A stretch of 64,000 nt of DNA from an uncultured Corynebacterium sp. GTDB lineage: Bacteria; Actinomycetota; Actinomycetes; Mycobacteriales; Mycobacteriaceae. The stretch is taken from positions 62,001 to 126,000 of the forward strand of contig CAMIFC010000003.1 in NCBI GenBank assembly GCA_946220775.1, in the 5' to 3' direction. Below are positions 44,599 to 54,435 of this stretch, in pieces (position 1 is the first letter of the stretch; each line of letters starts with the position of its first letter). A program made the position numbers and the translations under genes. The notes under the pieces were generated by a model. It was given only the letters and a program-made list of their open reading frames with translations. It did not search any database and was not told where the DNA came from.

Positions 44599-44634
44599 GT
44601 TCTTTACCTCAATGCTTTCTTGTTGCGTGTGCAG

Positions 44635-45102
44635 TTAATTAGTGCTGTCCGTGTCCGGCTTTTCCACTCCGGCTTCGAGAGCCGCGGCTTCAAATGCCTT
44701 CCACCCCAGCAGTGCACACTTCACTCGGGCTGGGTACTTGGACACTCCGCTGAAGGCAACACCGTCGCCGATGATTTCGTCATCGCCGTCGATCTTGCCA
44801 CGGGAGGTAACCATCTTCTCGAATTCGGCCAGCTTGGCGAAGGCCTCCGCAACGGGAATCCCCACGATCTCCTCGGCCATCACCGAGGTCGATGCCTGGC
44901 TAATGGAGCAGCCCACCGCTTCGTAGGACACATCGTCGACGGTTTTCCCGTCCTCGCTGATGTGTACCCTCAGCGTGAGCTCATCGCCACAGGACGTATT
45001 GACGTGATGCACCTCGGCGTCATAGGGATCCCGAAGCCCCGCGTGCTGCGGGTGCTTGTAGTGATCCAAGATGACTTCTTGGTACATCTGCTCCATCTTC
45101 AT
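44635..45102 (-). CDS. sufU: Fe-S sulfur acceptor/scaffold SufU
   Basis: The 155-residue protein has the NifU/IscU fold with three conserved cysteines in NTSCGDELTL (around 41), AVGCSISQAS (around 66) and RVKCALLGW (around 128), and the Asp next to the first. SufU of Gram-positives accepts sulfur from SufS and binds zinc. The ATG at 45102 (MKMEQMYQEV) follows sufS by 55 bases. Confidence 0.94.
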   Translation of the reverse strand: MKMEQMYQEVILDHYKHPQHAGLRDPYDAEVHHVNTSCGDELTLRVHISEDGKTVDDVSYEAVGCSISQASTSVMAEEIVGIPVAEAFAKLAEFEKMVTSRGKIDGDDEIIGDGVAFSGVSKYPARVKCALLGWKAFEAAALEAGVEKPDTDSTN

Positions 45103-45157
45103 GCTTTGCTAACCACCGTTTCCGACGTTGTGTGCTTTGTTGATGTTGATTGGGGTA

Positions 45158-46423
45158 TTACTCGGCCACCGCATCGTCAGTGCCGAAGAAGCGCTGCGCT
45201 GCGCGAATGGCCTCTGTGAGTCGGTCGATCTCCCACTTCTCGTTGTAAACGTAGAAGCTGGCCCTGGCCGTGGCCTGAACTCCGAGGCATGTGTGCGCCG
45301 GCCAGGCACAGTGATGCCCCACGCGGATCGACACGCCATTGTCGTCCAAAATTTGGCCCAGATCGTGTGGGTGAATCCCATCGACAACGAAGCTCACGGC
45401 GCTACCACGTGCAACACCATCGGTGGGGCCGATAATCCGTAGGCCGGGAATCTTGCCCAATTCGTTCAGAGCATAAACCGTCAGGTCATGCTCGTGAGCT
45501 GCGACGTTATCCATCCCCAGCGTTTCGAGATACTTCACGGCAGCCCCCAGCCCCACGACCTGGGAGGTCATTTGCGTTCCGGCCTCGAACTTCTGCGGTG
45601 CGTCCGCGAAAGTCGAGCCTTCCATCGTGACCTTTTCAATCATCGATCCACCGGTCAGGAACGGCGGCAAGCTGGCCAGGTGCTCGGCCTTTCCATACAG
45701 GACGCCAACCCCATTCGGCCCCAACATCTTGTGCCCAGAGAACGCAGCGAAGTCCACATCAAGAGCATCAAAATCGACCGACATGTGGGGCACAGACTGG
45801 CACGCATCCAGGACGAATAGCGCACCCACGGCACGGGCTTTCGCCACTGCGGCAGGGACGTCAAGGACCGCGCCTGTCACGTTTGACTGGTGTGTCAACG
45901 CCACGACCTTAGTCTTGTCGCTGAGTTCGAGGCTATCCAGATCGATGCGACCATCGGGAGTCGCCTTGAACCACTTCAGAGTGGCTCCAGTGCGGCGAGC
46001 GAGTTCCTGCCATGGCACCAAGTTGGCGTGGTGCTCAAGTTCGGACACAACGATCTCGTCGCCAGCCTTGACCTGCAGCTCCCCTGCTCGGTCATCGCCC
46101 AGGATGAAAGCAACTTCGTTGAGAGCCTCGGTCGCGTTCTTGGTGAAAGCGATCTCGTGGTCTTCTGCACCGACGAATGCTGCGATGGCCTCGCGGGCGT
46201 CCTCGTACGCGTCCGTTGCTTCTTCGGCGATTTCATATGCCCCGCGGTGCACTGGGGCATTGTGTTTGGTGAGGAAATCATACTCCGCATCCAGCACTGC
46301 CTTCGGGTGTTGCGACGTGGCACCAGAATCGAGGTAGATCAGCGGTTTCCCATCACGCACGGTTCGGGACAAGATCGGGAAATCCTGCCGAATTGCTTGC
46401 GTGTCCAACTGTGCTTCTGCCAC
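45158..46423 (-). CDS. sufS: Cysteine desulfurase SufS
   Basis: SufS removes sulfur from cysteine using PLP. The 421-residue protein has the PLP lysine in FAAFSGHKMLGPNG (around residue 230), SELEHHANLVPW and the nucleophile Cys in RVGHHCAWPAHTCLG (around 368). It is the group II type that works with SufU. It sits between sufC and sufU on the same strand with 50-55 base gaps. Confidence 0.96.
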   Translation of the reverse strand: MAEAQLDTQAIRQDFPILSRTVRDGKPLIYLDSGATSQHPKAVLDAEYDFLTKHNAPVHRGAYEIAEEATDAYEDAREAIAAFVGAEDHEIAFTKNATEALNEVAFILGDDRAGELQVKAGDEIVVSELEHHANLVPWQELARRTGATLKWFKATPDGRIDLDSLELSDKTKVVALTHQSNVTGAVLDVPAAVAKARAVGALFVLDACQSVPHMSVDFDALDVDFAAFSGHKMLGPNGVGVLYGKAEHLASLPPFLTGGSMIEKVTMEGSTFADAPQKFEAGTQMTSQVVGLGAAVKYLETLGMDNVAAHEHDLTVYALNELGKIPGLRIIGPTDGVARGSAVSFVVDGIHPHDLGQILDDNGVSIRVGHHCAWPAHTCLGVQATARASFYVYNEKWEIDRLTEAIRAAQRFFGTDDAVAE

Positions 46424-46473
46424 TTTTACTGACCTCTCCTTGCCTGTGTGCCGCTGTGTAAAACGTCGCTGTT

Positions 46474-47232
46474 TTAGCCGATGAACTGCTCGTAGCCGTC
46501 GCGCTCCAGGGCCTCAGCGAGCTCTGGGCCACCGGACTTCACGATCTTGCCACCGGCAAACACGTGAACCTGATCCGGCTTCACGTAGTTCAGGATGCGC
46601 TGGTAGTGCGTAATCAGGACGACACCGCCATTTTCGCGTTCCTTGTAGTTGTTGATGCCTTCGGACACGACGCGCAGCGCGTCAACGTCCAGACCAGAGT
46701 CGGTCTCATCTAGCACCGCGAACTTTGGCTTCAGCAGACCCAGTTGCAGAACCTCGTGGCGCTTCTTCTCGCCACCGGAGAAGCCTTCGTTCACCGAACG
46801 CTCGGAGAACGAAGGGTCAATCTTCAGCTCCTGCATCGCACCGCGGGCTTCCTTGACCCAGTCGCGAATCTTTGGGGCCTCGCCGCGGACGGCGGTTGAG
46901 GCGGAACGTAGGAAGTTCGCCATGGATACGCCTGGAACCTCGGTTGGGTACTGCATGGCTAGGAACAAGCCAGCGCGCGCACGCTCGTCAACCGACAGAT
47001 CAAGAATGTTCTCGCCATCGAGGAGCACCTCGCCCTCGGTGATTTCGTAGCGCGGGTGACCAGCGATGGCGTAGGACAGGGTGGACTTACCGGAGCCATT
47101 TGGCCCCATTATCGCGTGCGTCTCGCCAGACTTCACGGTCAAATTCACGCCGTGCAGAATCGGCTTTGGCTCTTCGTTCTCGTCGGCCGGAACAACCTGT
47201 GCGTGAAGGTTCTTAATCTCAAGGGTGCTCAT
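46474..47232 (-). CDS. sufC: Fe-S assembly ATPase SufC
   Basis: The 252-residue ABC ATPase has Walker A MGPNGSGKSTLSYAI (around 42), signature GFSGGEKKRHEVLQ (around 150) and Walker B FAVLDETDSGLDVDA. SufC drives cluster assembly on the SufBD scaffold. It starts 53 bases after sufD. Confidence 0.97.
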   Translation of the reverse strand: MSTLEIKNLHAQVVPADENEEPKPILHGVNLTVKSGETHAIMGPNGSGKSTLSYAIAGHPRYEITEGEVLLDGENILDLSVDERARAGLFLAMQYPTEVPGVSMANFLRSASTAVRGEAPKIRDWVKEARGAMQELKIDPSFSERSVNEGFSGGEKKRHEVLQLGLLKPKFAVLDETDSGLDVDALRVVSEGINNYKERENGGVVLITHYQRILNYVKPDQVHVFAGGKIVKSGGPELAEALERDGYEQFIG

Positions 47233-47285
47233 TTTGTCAGTCTCTTTCTTTGGGTTCTTGCGGTTGTCTTCGTCAACTGGAAGGT

Positions 47286-48491
47286 CTAAAGGACCGTCTG
47301 TTCCAGTTCCTTTTCCACTTTGGCTTCGAGCTGCTCGCGCACGTTTTCCAGTGGAATGCGGCGAATGACGTCCGTAAAGAAACCGCGGACGATCAGCATC
47401 TTGGCTTGTGCCTCGGGAATGCCACGCGATTGCAGGTAGAACATCTGTTCATCGTCGAATCGGCCAACGGTTGCTGCGTGACCAGCGCCAACGATCTCGC
47501 CGGTCTGAATCTCGAGGTTCGGCACGGCATCTGCACGTGCCCCCTTCGTGAGCAGCAGGTTGTTGTTGGTCTCGTAGGTGTCCGTCCCCGTTGCGTCCGG
47601 GCGAATCAAAACGTCACCAATCCACACGGTCCGAGCATCCTTGACCCGGTGATCTGCGTCTGGCTTGCCCTGCAGCGCGCCCTTGTACAGCACGTTGGAG
47701 CGGCAATTCTTCACCGAGTGGTCGATCAACAGGCGCTGTTCGAAGTACTGCTCTGCATCAGCGAAGTTCACGCCAAGCATTTCGGCATCGCCACCAGGCC
47801 CCATGTAGCGGACATGTGGCACCGAGCGAAGGACGGAGCCGCCGAATGCTGCATAGGTGTGACGCACGGTGGCGTCCCGATCGACTTGGACGTGCGAGTT
47901 GGACAGGTGAACTGCATCATCGTTCCAGTCCTCGAGAACGACCGCCACCAGCTTTGCGCCGTCGCCGACGACGAACTCGACGTTGTCGGAGTGTGCGCCA
48001 GAACCTTCGTAGCGCACGAGCACGGTTGCCTCGGCGTGCTGCTCGAGCTCCACGACGATGGTTCCGTAAGAGACCTTGTCCTCACCCGGACCGGTCACCA
48101 CAATCTCGATTGGGTTATCCAGAACCGCGTCCTTTTTCACCAAGACGTAGTCAGCCTCTGCGGTGTTTTCCCAGGCCTGAGCGGCAGCGCGGTCCACTGG
48201 GGCACCGGCCTGACCGACCTTTGGATCGTTGCTATCCACTTTGGACGCCACGGCCTGTGCTTCTGCTGCCCCACCGAGATCGATGGCAATATCAGCTGCC
48301 TGGCCGTCCGCTGCGGTTCCGTCGTGCAACCCACGGAGACGACGCAGCGGGGTGAAACGCCAGTCTTCATCACGCCCCTGTGGGACGGCGAAGTCGGCCG
48401 ACTTGAATGACGTAAAGCGGTCACCCTTGGTCTGGTGATCGGTTCCAGCCTTCACAGTTTGTGCTGGTTGATCAGTTTCAATGGTGGTCAT
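47286..48491 (-). CDS. sufD: Fe-S assembly scaffold subunit SufD
   Basis: SufD pairs with SufB to form the scaffold with SufC. The 401-residue protein has the beta-helix core and the C-terminal QTGEIVGAGHAATVGRFDDEQMFYLQSRGIPEAQAKML stretch (key GAGHAATVGRFD and SRGIPE) typical of SufD. The ATG is 5 bases after the sufB stop. Identification is secure by order and sequence. Confidence 0.95.
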   Translation of the reverse strand: MTTIETDQPAQTVKAGTDHQTKGDRFTSFKSADFAVPQGRDEDWRFTPLRRLRGLHDGTAADGQAADIAIDLGGAAEAQAVASKVDSNDPKVGQAGAPVDRAAAQAWENTAEADYVLVKKDAVLDNPIEIVVTGPGEDKVSYGTIVVELEQHAEATVLVRYEGSGAHSDNVEFVVGDGAKLVAVVLEDWNDDAVHLSNSHVQVDRDATVRHTYAAFGGSVLRSVPHVRYMGPGGDAEMLGVNFADAEQYFEQRLLIDHSVKNCRSNVLYKGALQGKPDADHRVKDARTVWIGDVLIRPDATGTDTYETNNNLLLTKGARADAVPNLEIQTGEIVGAGHAATVGRFDDEQMFYLQSRGIPEAQAKMLIVRGFFTDVIRRIPLENVREQLEAKVEKELEQTVL

Positions 48492-48496
48492 CTGGT

Positions 48497-49927
48497 TTAA
48501 CCCACCGATCCTTCCATCTGCAGTTCAATCAGGCGGTTCAACTCAAGTGCGTACTCCATGGGGAGTTCCTTAGCGATTGGCTCCACGAAACCGCGGACGA
48601 TCATGGCCATCGCTTCTTCCTCTTCCAGCCCGCGACTCATCAGGTAGAACAGCTGATCCTCGGACACCTGGGAAACAGTTGCCTCGTGGCCCAGGGTCAC
48701 GTGGTCATTTCGGATGTCGTTGTACGGGTATGTATCCGATCGAGAGATCGAATCCACGAGCAGAGCATCACATTCAACCTGCGAAGTCGAGTGGTGCGCA
48801 TTCGGGTGAACCTCGACGAGGCCACGGTAGGCAGCGCGACCGCCGGAACGAGCCACCGACTTCGACACGATGTTGGAACTGGTGTACGGCGCCATGTGTG
48901 TCATCTTTGCGCCGGTGTCCTGGAACTGTCCCTCGCCAGCGAACGCGACGGACAGCACCTCGCCCTTGGCGTGCTCGCCGGTCATCCACACGGCTGGGTA
49001 CTTCATCGTCACCTTGGAGCCAATGTTGCCGTCGACCCATTCCATGGTGCCGCCCTCTTCAACCTTGGTGCGCTTGGTCACCAGGTTGTAGACGTTGTTC
49101 GACCAGTTCTGGATCGTGGTGTAACGGCAACGGCCGCCCTTCTTCACGATGATCTCCACAACTGCCGAGTGCAGGGAGTCCGTCTTGTAAATCGGCGCCG
49201 TGCAACCCTCGACATAGTGCACGTAGGCATCTTCATCGACGATGATCAGCGTGCGCTCGAACTGACCCATGTTTTCCGTGTTAATACGGAAGTATGCCTG
49301 CAGCGGAATATCGACGTGAACGCCCTTAGGGACGTAAATGAAGGAACCGCCGGACCACACTGCGGTGTTCAGCGCGGAGAACTTATTATCACCAGCCGGA
49401 ATGACCGTGCCGAAGTACTCCTGGAACAGCTCAGGGTGATCCTTCAGACCGGTATCGGTGTCTAGGAAGATGACACCCTGTTCCTCTAGATCCTCACGAA
49501 TCTGGTGATAAACAACCTCAGACTCGTACTGAGCGGCGACACCAGCGACGAGGCGCTGGCGCTCAGCCTCTGGAATGCCCAGCTTGTCGTAGGTGTTCTT
49601 AATGTCCTCTGGGAGGTCTTCCCAAGACGTCGCCTGCTCCTCGGTGGAGCGAACGAAGTACTTGATGTTGTCGAAATCAATGCCCGAAAGGTCCGCACCC
49701 CAAGTCGGCATTGGCTTCTTTTCGAAAATATCTAGAGCTTTGAGACGACGTTCCAGCATCCATTCTGGCTCGCCCTTCTTGGCGGAGATGTCGCGGACGA
49801 CGTCTTCGCTCAGACCACGGCGGGCCGAGGCACCGGCATCGTCGGAGTCGTGCCAGCCGTAGCCGTACGCACCGATCGAATCAATAATTTCTTCGTCTGT
49901 TTGCGGTGTTTTAGCAGCTTGAGTCAT
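48497..49927 (-). CDS. sufB: Fe-S assembly scaffold subunit SufB
   Basis: SufB is the main scaffold on which the cluster is built. The 476-residue protein has FIYVPKGVHVDIPLQAYFR, the YVEGCTAPIY cysteine segment (around residue 246) and LGHEATVSQVSEDQLFYLMSRG near the C-terminus. I chose the ATG at 49927 (MTQAAKTPQTDEE), preceded by AAGGAAAG; the open frame continues through sufR antisense-free sequence but without support. It follows sufR by 5 bases, so the operon is co-translated. No intein is present, unlike mycobacterial SufB. Confidence 0.96.
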   Translation of the reverse strand: MTQAAKTPQTDEEIIDSIGAYGYGWHDSDDAGASARRGLSEDVVRDISAKKGEPEWMLERRLKALDIFEKKPMPTWGADLSGIDFDNIKYFVRSTEEQATSWEDLPEDIKNTYDKLGIPEAERQRLVAGVAAQYESEVVYHQIREDLEEQGVIFLDTDTGLKDHPELFQEYFGTVIPAGDNKFSALNTAVWSGGSFIYVPKGVHVDIPLQAYFRINTENMGQFERTLIIVDEDAYVHYVEGCTAPIYKTDSLHSAVVEIIVKKGGRCRYTTIQNWSNNVYNLVTKRTKVEEGGTMEWVDGNIGSKVTMKYPAVWMTGEHAKGEVLSVAFAGEGQFQDTGAKMTHMAPYTSSNIVSKSVARSGGRAAYRGLVEVHPNAHHSTSQVECDALLVDSISRSDTYPYNDIRNDHVTLGHEATVSQVSEDQLFYLMSRGLEEEEAMAMIVRGFVEPIAKELPMEYALELNRLIELQMEGSVG

Positions 49928-49932
49928 AAAAC

Positions 49933-50604
49933 TTAACTTTCCTTCTTTGCGGAAGGTTGAATAGTGGTCAGCGGGATGTGGGTTGTGCAGATTCCGTTGC
50001 CGTCCGCAATGGTCGCCAACGGCTGCGTGTGCTGGCCAAGTAGTTCCGCAACTACCCGATGTTCTGCAGCGCAGAGTTCTGGGAACTCTTCTGCCACATC
50101 CTGGATTGGGCAATGATGACGGCAAATTTGCACGCCACCTGCGGCATGCCCCACCGTCGCAGCATAGCCACGGTCAGTCAGCGCTTCGGCAATCTTGCGG
50201 GCCTGTGCTTTGACATCCTTGTCCTCTGCAAAATCCTCATCGAGCTCCGGGATTTCCCCCAGCACTTCGTTGATGCGTTGGGCAGCGAAATCCTTCACTG
50301 CCTCATCGCCAGCCGAGTTACGAAGAGCTCTCAAGGCGAGCAGCGCCAAAGTGTCGTAATCATGTCCGAACTGGGCACGGCCAGCGTCCGTGAGCCGGAA
50401 CAGCTTCGCGGGCCGACCGCGTTGTCCAGAACGCGGAGCTTCGACGACATGAGCCAGCCCATCGTCGACGATGTTGTCTAGGTGACGACGCACACCGGCG
50501 GCGCTCATCCCAAACGACTGACTGATATCTGTCGCACTCACCGGTCCATGGCGCAAGACATACAGCAGGATGCGACGCCGAGTGTCTGGTTCAGTCACTG
50601 CCAT
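49933..50604 (-). CDS. sufR: Fe-S-sensing repressor SufR
   Basis: SufR represses the suf operon when its own cluster is intact. The 223-residue protein has an N-terminal winged HTH (SATDISQSFGMSAAGVRRHLD, key residues SQSFGMS around 25-45) and cysteines CRHHCPIQDV and FPELC in the C-terminal half, consistent with cluster binding. The ATG at 50604 has AGGTGG upstream; a GTG two codons earlier is possible. It is the first gene of sufRBDCSUT, and a binding site probably lies in the 168 bases before it, where I see an imperfect palindrome ACAACACGATTGTGT (about 50676-50690). Confidence 0.92.
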   Translation of the reverse strand: MAVTEPDTRRRILLYVLRHGPVSATDISQSFGMSAAGVRRHLDNIVDDGLAHVVEAPRSGQRGRPAKLFRLTDAGRAQFGHDYDTLALLALRALRNSAGDEAVKDFAAQRINEVLGEIPELDEDFAEDKDVKAQARKIAEALTDRGYAATVGHAAGGVQICRHHCPIQDVAEEFPELCAAEHRVVAELLGQHTQPLATIADGNGICTTHIPLTTIQPSAKKES

Positions 50605-50772
50605 GGCCACCTGCCTTCCTCTTACTAAACGATTGTCAAAAATTCGTTGACGGATCCGGATTCATGATTAGACAACACGATTGTGTCTTAAATTATTCCC
50701 CGTGTCTACTAAGGCAACCCTTTGTTCGATCAAATTCAATCGTCTTGCGCACTTCTATAAGATCAGACAACG

Positions 50773-52527
50773 ATGACTGTCCACGCTGAAGAACCGGATC
50801 CGGAAAATCATTCCACCGCGACGATTGATCCTTCGTCCCACCCCGAAGAAACCGGCTGGGTGCGCCGTGCGTGGCGTCGATACATTGACCTGCTCCCCCG
50901 TTTAGGCCTGGCCGGGTCGAGGTCGTCTCAACTGCACGAGGAAGGTCGGGCCGAGTACCAACCTGAACCACTGCGGCCGCTCAACGAACTCGAACGCTAC
51001 CGACTGCAGATCGCCGTGTGGCTAGGGTCCGTTGGAACCATTCTCATCGCCCTCGGCGGGGTGGGCGCAGGCGCCATGCCCGTCGTCGGAAACCCCCTGT
51101 GGTCGGTCCCTGGCATTAACGTTTTGGCGCGAATGCTGCACAGCACCACGGTCACCGTATTCGTCGGCATCGGAATCCTCGTGATCGCGTGGTTATTGCT
51201 CGCCAGTTTTGTGTTAAGCCAGCGGGCTGCGTACTTAAAACGAATCCCCCTGCGGACCTATTGGCGGATCTTCCTACTGTGGGTGTTTCCACTGGCAATA
51301 ACAGCCCCAATGTTCACCCAGGATATTTATTCCTATCTGGCTCAAGGTTCGATCACGGCTCAAGGCATAGATCCGTACAGCGCTGGACCGGTGGACATCT
51401 TGGGCGTGCACGATCCCCTGGCTAGGTCCGTCCCACTGATGTGGGCACATTCTCCGGCTCCTTATGGGCCCATTGCGTTGGGGTACGGAGCCATCATTTC
51501 CATCATCACGCAGGGCAATATCATGCTCGGCGTGTTCGCACACCGCCTGGTCAGCATCGCCGGGCTGACGTTGGCCGGGTGGGCACTCACCCGCCTGGCG
51601 CAGCGTTGCGGCGTCGCCCCTCAGATGGCGATGTGGGTGGGAATCCTCAACCCACTCACTCTCCTGCACCTGGTAGCCGGCATTCACAACGAAGCCCTCT
51701 TGCTTGGTCTTTTGCTGGCCGGTATGGAGTTCGTTCTGCGAGGTGTCGACCATTTCCAACGCCCGATGATTAGTCGGTGGTTCCTCATCATCAGTGGCAC
51801 CGTACTCGTCACCTGCGCTGGGATGATCAAAGTCACCGCGCTGATGGCGCTGGGGTTTGTTGGTGTGGCCATCGCACGGTGGTGGGGAGCTAAACTCAAC
51901 CACCTCGCGCTCGCTGCAGTCCTCACGGGCGCCATTGCCACAGCTACGGCGGTGTTCTTCTCTCTCATCACAGGCGTGAAATTTGGCTGGATCACTTCCC
52001 AGGGTGGTGCCGCGGAAATCATCAGTTGGATGAGTTTATCCACATTGGCCGGCTTGGCGTCCTCGTTCTTGGGCTCGGTACTGGGGTTGGGCGACCACCA
52101 AACTGCGGCGCTGCTCATTTTCCGGGCGGTAGGCATCGCCGTCGGCGCCTTTTGGGTCATTCGAATGCTGTGGGCGGCGTTCCGCGGCCGGATCCACCCG
52201 GTCGGCGGACTCGGTGTGGCCACATTGCTGTTGGTGATCTTCTTCCCCGTTGTCCACCCTTGGTACCTGCTGTGGGCCATTCTTCCGCTCGCGGCGTGGG
52301 CGAACAGGCCAATATTCCACTTCGCCACCATCGTGTACTCCGTGGCCTTTAGTTTCTTCATTTTGCCACGTGGCCTGGGACTTCCACCGGAGACAGTGTT
52401 CTTTATCTATGCCATGTCTGTCATCCTCTTCGTAGTCCTCGTGTTTGGTGCCTGGCGTTATCTAAAACCTCGGCAAAAACTGCGGCACGCGCTTGCCATG
52501 CCCAACCCGCGCCACCACACGTCGTGA
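50773..52527 (+). CDS. mptB: Alpha-(1->6)-mannopyranosyltransferase MptB
   Basis: MptB is a GT-C membrane mannosyltransferase that builds the lipomannan and lipoarabinomannan core using polyprenyl-phosphate mannose. The 584-residue protein has a cytoplasmic N-terminal region (about 1-80) and about a dozen membrane helices, with the GT-C first-loop acidic motif around TQDIYSYLAQGSITAQG (residues 174-190). Its place next to sufR matches mycobacteria and C. glutamicum. TAAGAT lies 9 bases before the ATG. Confidence 0.92.
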   Translation: MTVHAEEPDPENHSTATIDPSSHPEETGWVRRAWRRYIDLLPRLGLAGSRSSQLHEEGRAEYQPEPLRPLNELERYRLQIAVWLGSVGTILIALGGVGAGAMPVVGNPLWSVPGINVLARMLHSTTVTVFVGIGILVIAWLLLASFVLSQRAAYLKRIPLRTYWRIFLLWVFPLAITAPMFTQDIYSYLAQGSITAQGIDPYSAGPVDILGVHDPLARSVPLMWAHSPAPYGPIALGYGAIISIITQGNIMLGVFAHRLVSIAGLTLAGWALTRLAQRCGVAPQMAMWVGILNPLTLLHLVAGIHNEALLLGLLLAGMEFVLRGVDHFQRPMISRWFLIISGTVLVTCAGMIKVTALMALGFVGVAIARWWGAKLNHLALAAVLTGAIATATAVFFSLITGVKFGWITSQGGAAEIISWMSLSTLAGLASSFLGSVLGLGDHQTAALLIFRAVGIAVGAFWVIRMLWAAFRGRIHPVGGLGVATLLLVIFFPVVHPWYLLWAILPLAAWANRPIFHFATIVYSVAFSFFILPRGLGLPPETVFFIYAMSVILFVVLVFGAWRYLKPRQKLRHALAMPNPRHHTS

Positions 52528-52589
52528 CTGCACGCGCCACGCATGGTTTCGAGTCTTAGTTGCCTTGGTGGCTAGACTCATTAGCCGTG

Positions 52590-53594
52590 ATGAGCGATAC
52601 GCACTTTGGTGACCCCGCGGCCAGCAGCAGCCACAAACCGCTACTGTTAGTCCGTTCTGCGGTGAAGAAGTTTGGCAACCACGTTGCCGTCGATGGCCTC
52701 GATCTGGCCGTTAATGCTGGCGAAATCGTTTCGCTCCTCGGCCCCAATGGTGCCGGCAAAACCACCACCATTGAAATGTGTGAAGGATTCCAGCGTCCTG
52801 ATTCCGGCAGCATCACCGTGTTCGGTCAGGATCCCTTTCAACACAGTGACGAAGTGCGCTCCCGCATCGGCGTGATGCTGCAGGGTGGTGGCGCGTATCC
52901 AGGTATTCGAGTCGGCGAAATGATCGAGCTCGTCGCCAGTTATTCCGCCAACCCGCTGGATCCTGATTGGCTCCTGAAACTGGTGGGGCTCGATGGTAAA
53001 CGCAAGACCACCTACCGCCGCCTGTCTGGAGGCCAGCAACAGCGACTCGCACTAGCATGTGCGCTCGTCGGCCGCCCAGAGCTCGTGTTCCTCGACGAAC
53101 CCACCGCGGGGCTTGACGCCCAATCGCGCGCTGCGGTGTGGGACATTGTTCAGTCCCTGCGCAGGGACGGCGTGGGCGTCGTTCTGACCACCCACCTCCT
53201 AGACGAGGCTGAAGCGTTGTCCGACCGGGTATATATCGTGGACAAGGGAAAGGTGATCGCCCACGGCACCCCAGAGCAGCTCACTCAAGCTCGAAACAAC
53301 CAGGACGGCACGTTGCCCTTCCAGGTGTGTTTTGCCGATGACGTCTCCCCTACACATTTTCAGCGGGAATTGGAACAGCTGCTCGGCGACGGTGGCCCAG
53401 CTGATCCCGTCACGGTCACAGAGCCTAAACCCCGCCAGTTGGCTGTGGCCGGGGTGCCGGTGACGCCCGATGGCGTCCTAAAAATTGCTACCGCAGCACA
53501 GGCCTGCGGGGCGACGATCACCAAGCTCGATAGCAATCAACAATCGCTGGAGGAAGTTTTCCTCGCGCTGACCGGACGGGAGATGCGTTCATGA
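52590..53594 (+). CDS. ABC transporter ATP-binding protein
   Basis: The 334-residue ATPase has Walker A LLGPNGAGKTTTIEMCEGF (around 46), Q-loop VMLQGGGAYPG, signature RLSGGQQQRLALACAL and Walker B LVFLDEPTAGLDA. The C-terminal 90 residues form the extension common in DrrA-type exporters. A TAGACT box ends 8 bases before an in-frame GTG at 52587, which may be the leaderless start. It overlaps the permease gene by 4 bases. The substrate is unknown; the pair is conserved between mptB and ctaA in actinobacteria. Confidence 0.88.
   Translation: MSDTHFGDPAASSSHKPLLLVRSAVKKFGNHVAVDGLDLAVNAGEIVSLLGPNGAGKTTTIEMCEGFQRPDSGSITVFGQDPFQHSDEVRSRIGVMLQGGGAYPGIRVGEMIELVASYSANPLDPDWLLKLVGLDGKRKTTYRRLSGGQQQRLALACALVGRPELVFLDEPTAGLDAQSRAAVWDIVQSLRRDGVGVVLTTHLLDEAEALSDRVYIVDKGKVIAHGTPEQLTQARNNQDGTLPFQVCFADDVSPTHFQRELEQLLGDGGPADPVTVTEPKPRQLAVAGVPVTPDGVLKIATAAQACGATITKLDSNQQSLEEVFLALTGREMRS
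53471..53478 (+). repeat. Dispersed motif TGGCGTCC with A-tract
   Basis: TGGCGTCC then TAAAAATTG, inside the ABC ATPase gene. Confidence 0.65.
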
Positions 53595-54397
53595 CCACCT
53601 TCGACCACGGCGACAATCAGTCCGCCTTCCCCACCGGCACATTCGCACCGAAACCGAATCGCGCTCCGATCTCCCGCGTCATTCGTTCACAAGCGAAAAT
53701 CGAGTCGCTGCTGTTTCTTCGCCATGGCGAGCAGCAGCTGTTGTCGATGATTATCCCCATTGGCCTGCTTGTCGGCTTAGCGCTGATTCCTTTTGTTCCT
53801 CTTGATGACCCGATTGATCGAGTGTTCCCCATGGTCCTCGCCGTCGCGATCATGGGTGCGGGGTTCACGGGGCAGGCCATTGCGGTGGCTTTCGACCGCC
53901 GTTATGGCGCGCTCAAACGCATCGGGGCGGCCGGCGTACCCACATTTGCCCTCATCGGGGGAAAAGTCGCTGCAGTCACGGTCGTCGTTGTTCTTCAAGT
54001 TCTGGTCCTGTCCGTTGTCGCCCTTCTTTTAGGTTGGACGCCAACCGGGCTCGGCTTGCTCCTCGCCTTGGTCTTCGTCCTGTTGGGGGTGGCAACGTTT
54101 ACGGCGCTGGGCCTGTGGTTGGGGGGCACGCTCAGTTCTGAAATGGTCCTTGCACTGTCGAACACCATCTGGTTCATCATGCTGGGTGCGGCTGGTTATA
54201 GCGCGATCGCTGACGACCTGTCTTCCACCATGAGTTTCTTGCTGAACCTTGTGCCGTCCGTGGCGCTGGCCACAGGGCTGAGAGAGGCGCTGGCCGGTGA
54301 ATTTAACTGGTTCGCACTGCTGGTTTTGGTGGGGTGGACCACAGTTGGCGCGCTGGCTGCGAAAAAGTTCTTCAGCTTCACCATTAAGGGCGATTAG
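53591..54397 (+). CDS. ABC transporter permease
   Basis: The 268-residue protein has six membrane helices (for example LSMIIPIGLLVGLALIPFVP, VVVVLQVLVLSVVALLLG, LLALVFVLLGVATFTALG) after a cytoplasmic N-terminus, typical of ABC-2 type exporters. Its ATG overlaps the ATPase stop (ATGA), so the two are co-translated. Given the neighbours ctaA and mptB, export of a lipid or haem-related compound is possible but unproven. Confidence 0.88.
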   Translation: MTTFDHGDNQSAFPTGTFAPKPNRAPISRVIRSQAKIESLLFLRHGEQQLLSMIIPIGLLVGLALIPFVPLDDPIDRVFPMVLAVAIMGAGFTGQAIAVAFDRRYGALKRIGAAGVPTFALIGGKVAAVTVVVVLQVLVLSVVALLLGWTPTGLGLLLALVFVLLGVATFTALGLWLGGTLSSEMVLALSNTIWFIMLGAAGYSAIADDLSSTMSFLLNLVPSVALATGLREALAGEFNWFALLVLVGWTTVGALAAKKFFSFTIKGD

Positions 54398-54435
54398 CAT
54401 TAGGTTTCCCCAGCGTGCGGCGCTAGTCTGGGTCT

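Noticed and set aside
49928..50125. N-terminal extension of SufB
   Set aside because: It overlaps sufR on the same strand, in another frame, and is absent from the family; the ATG at 49927 has a good ribosome-binding site.
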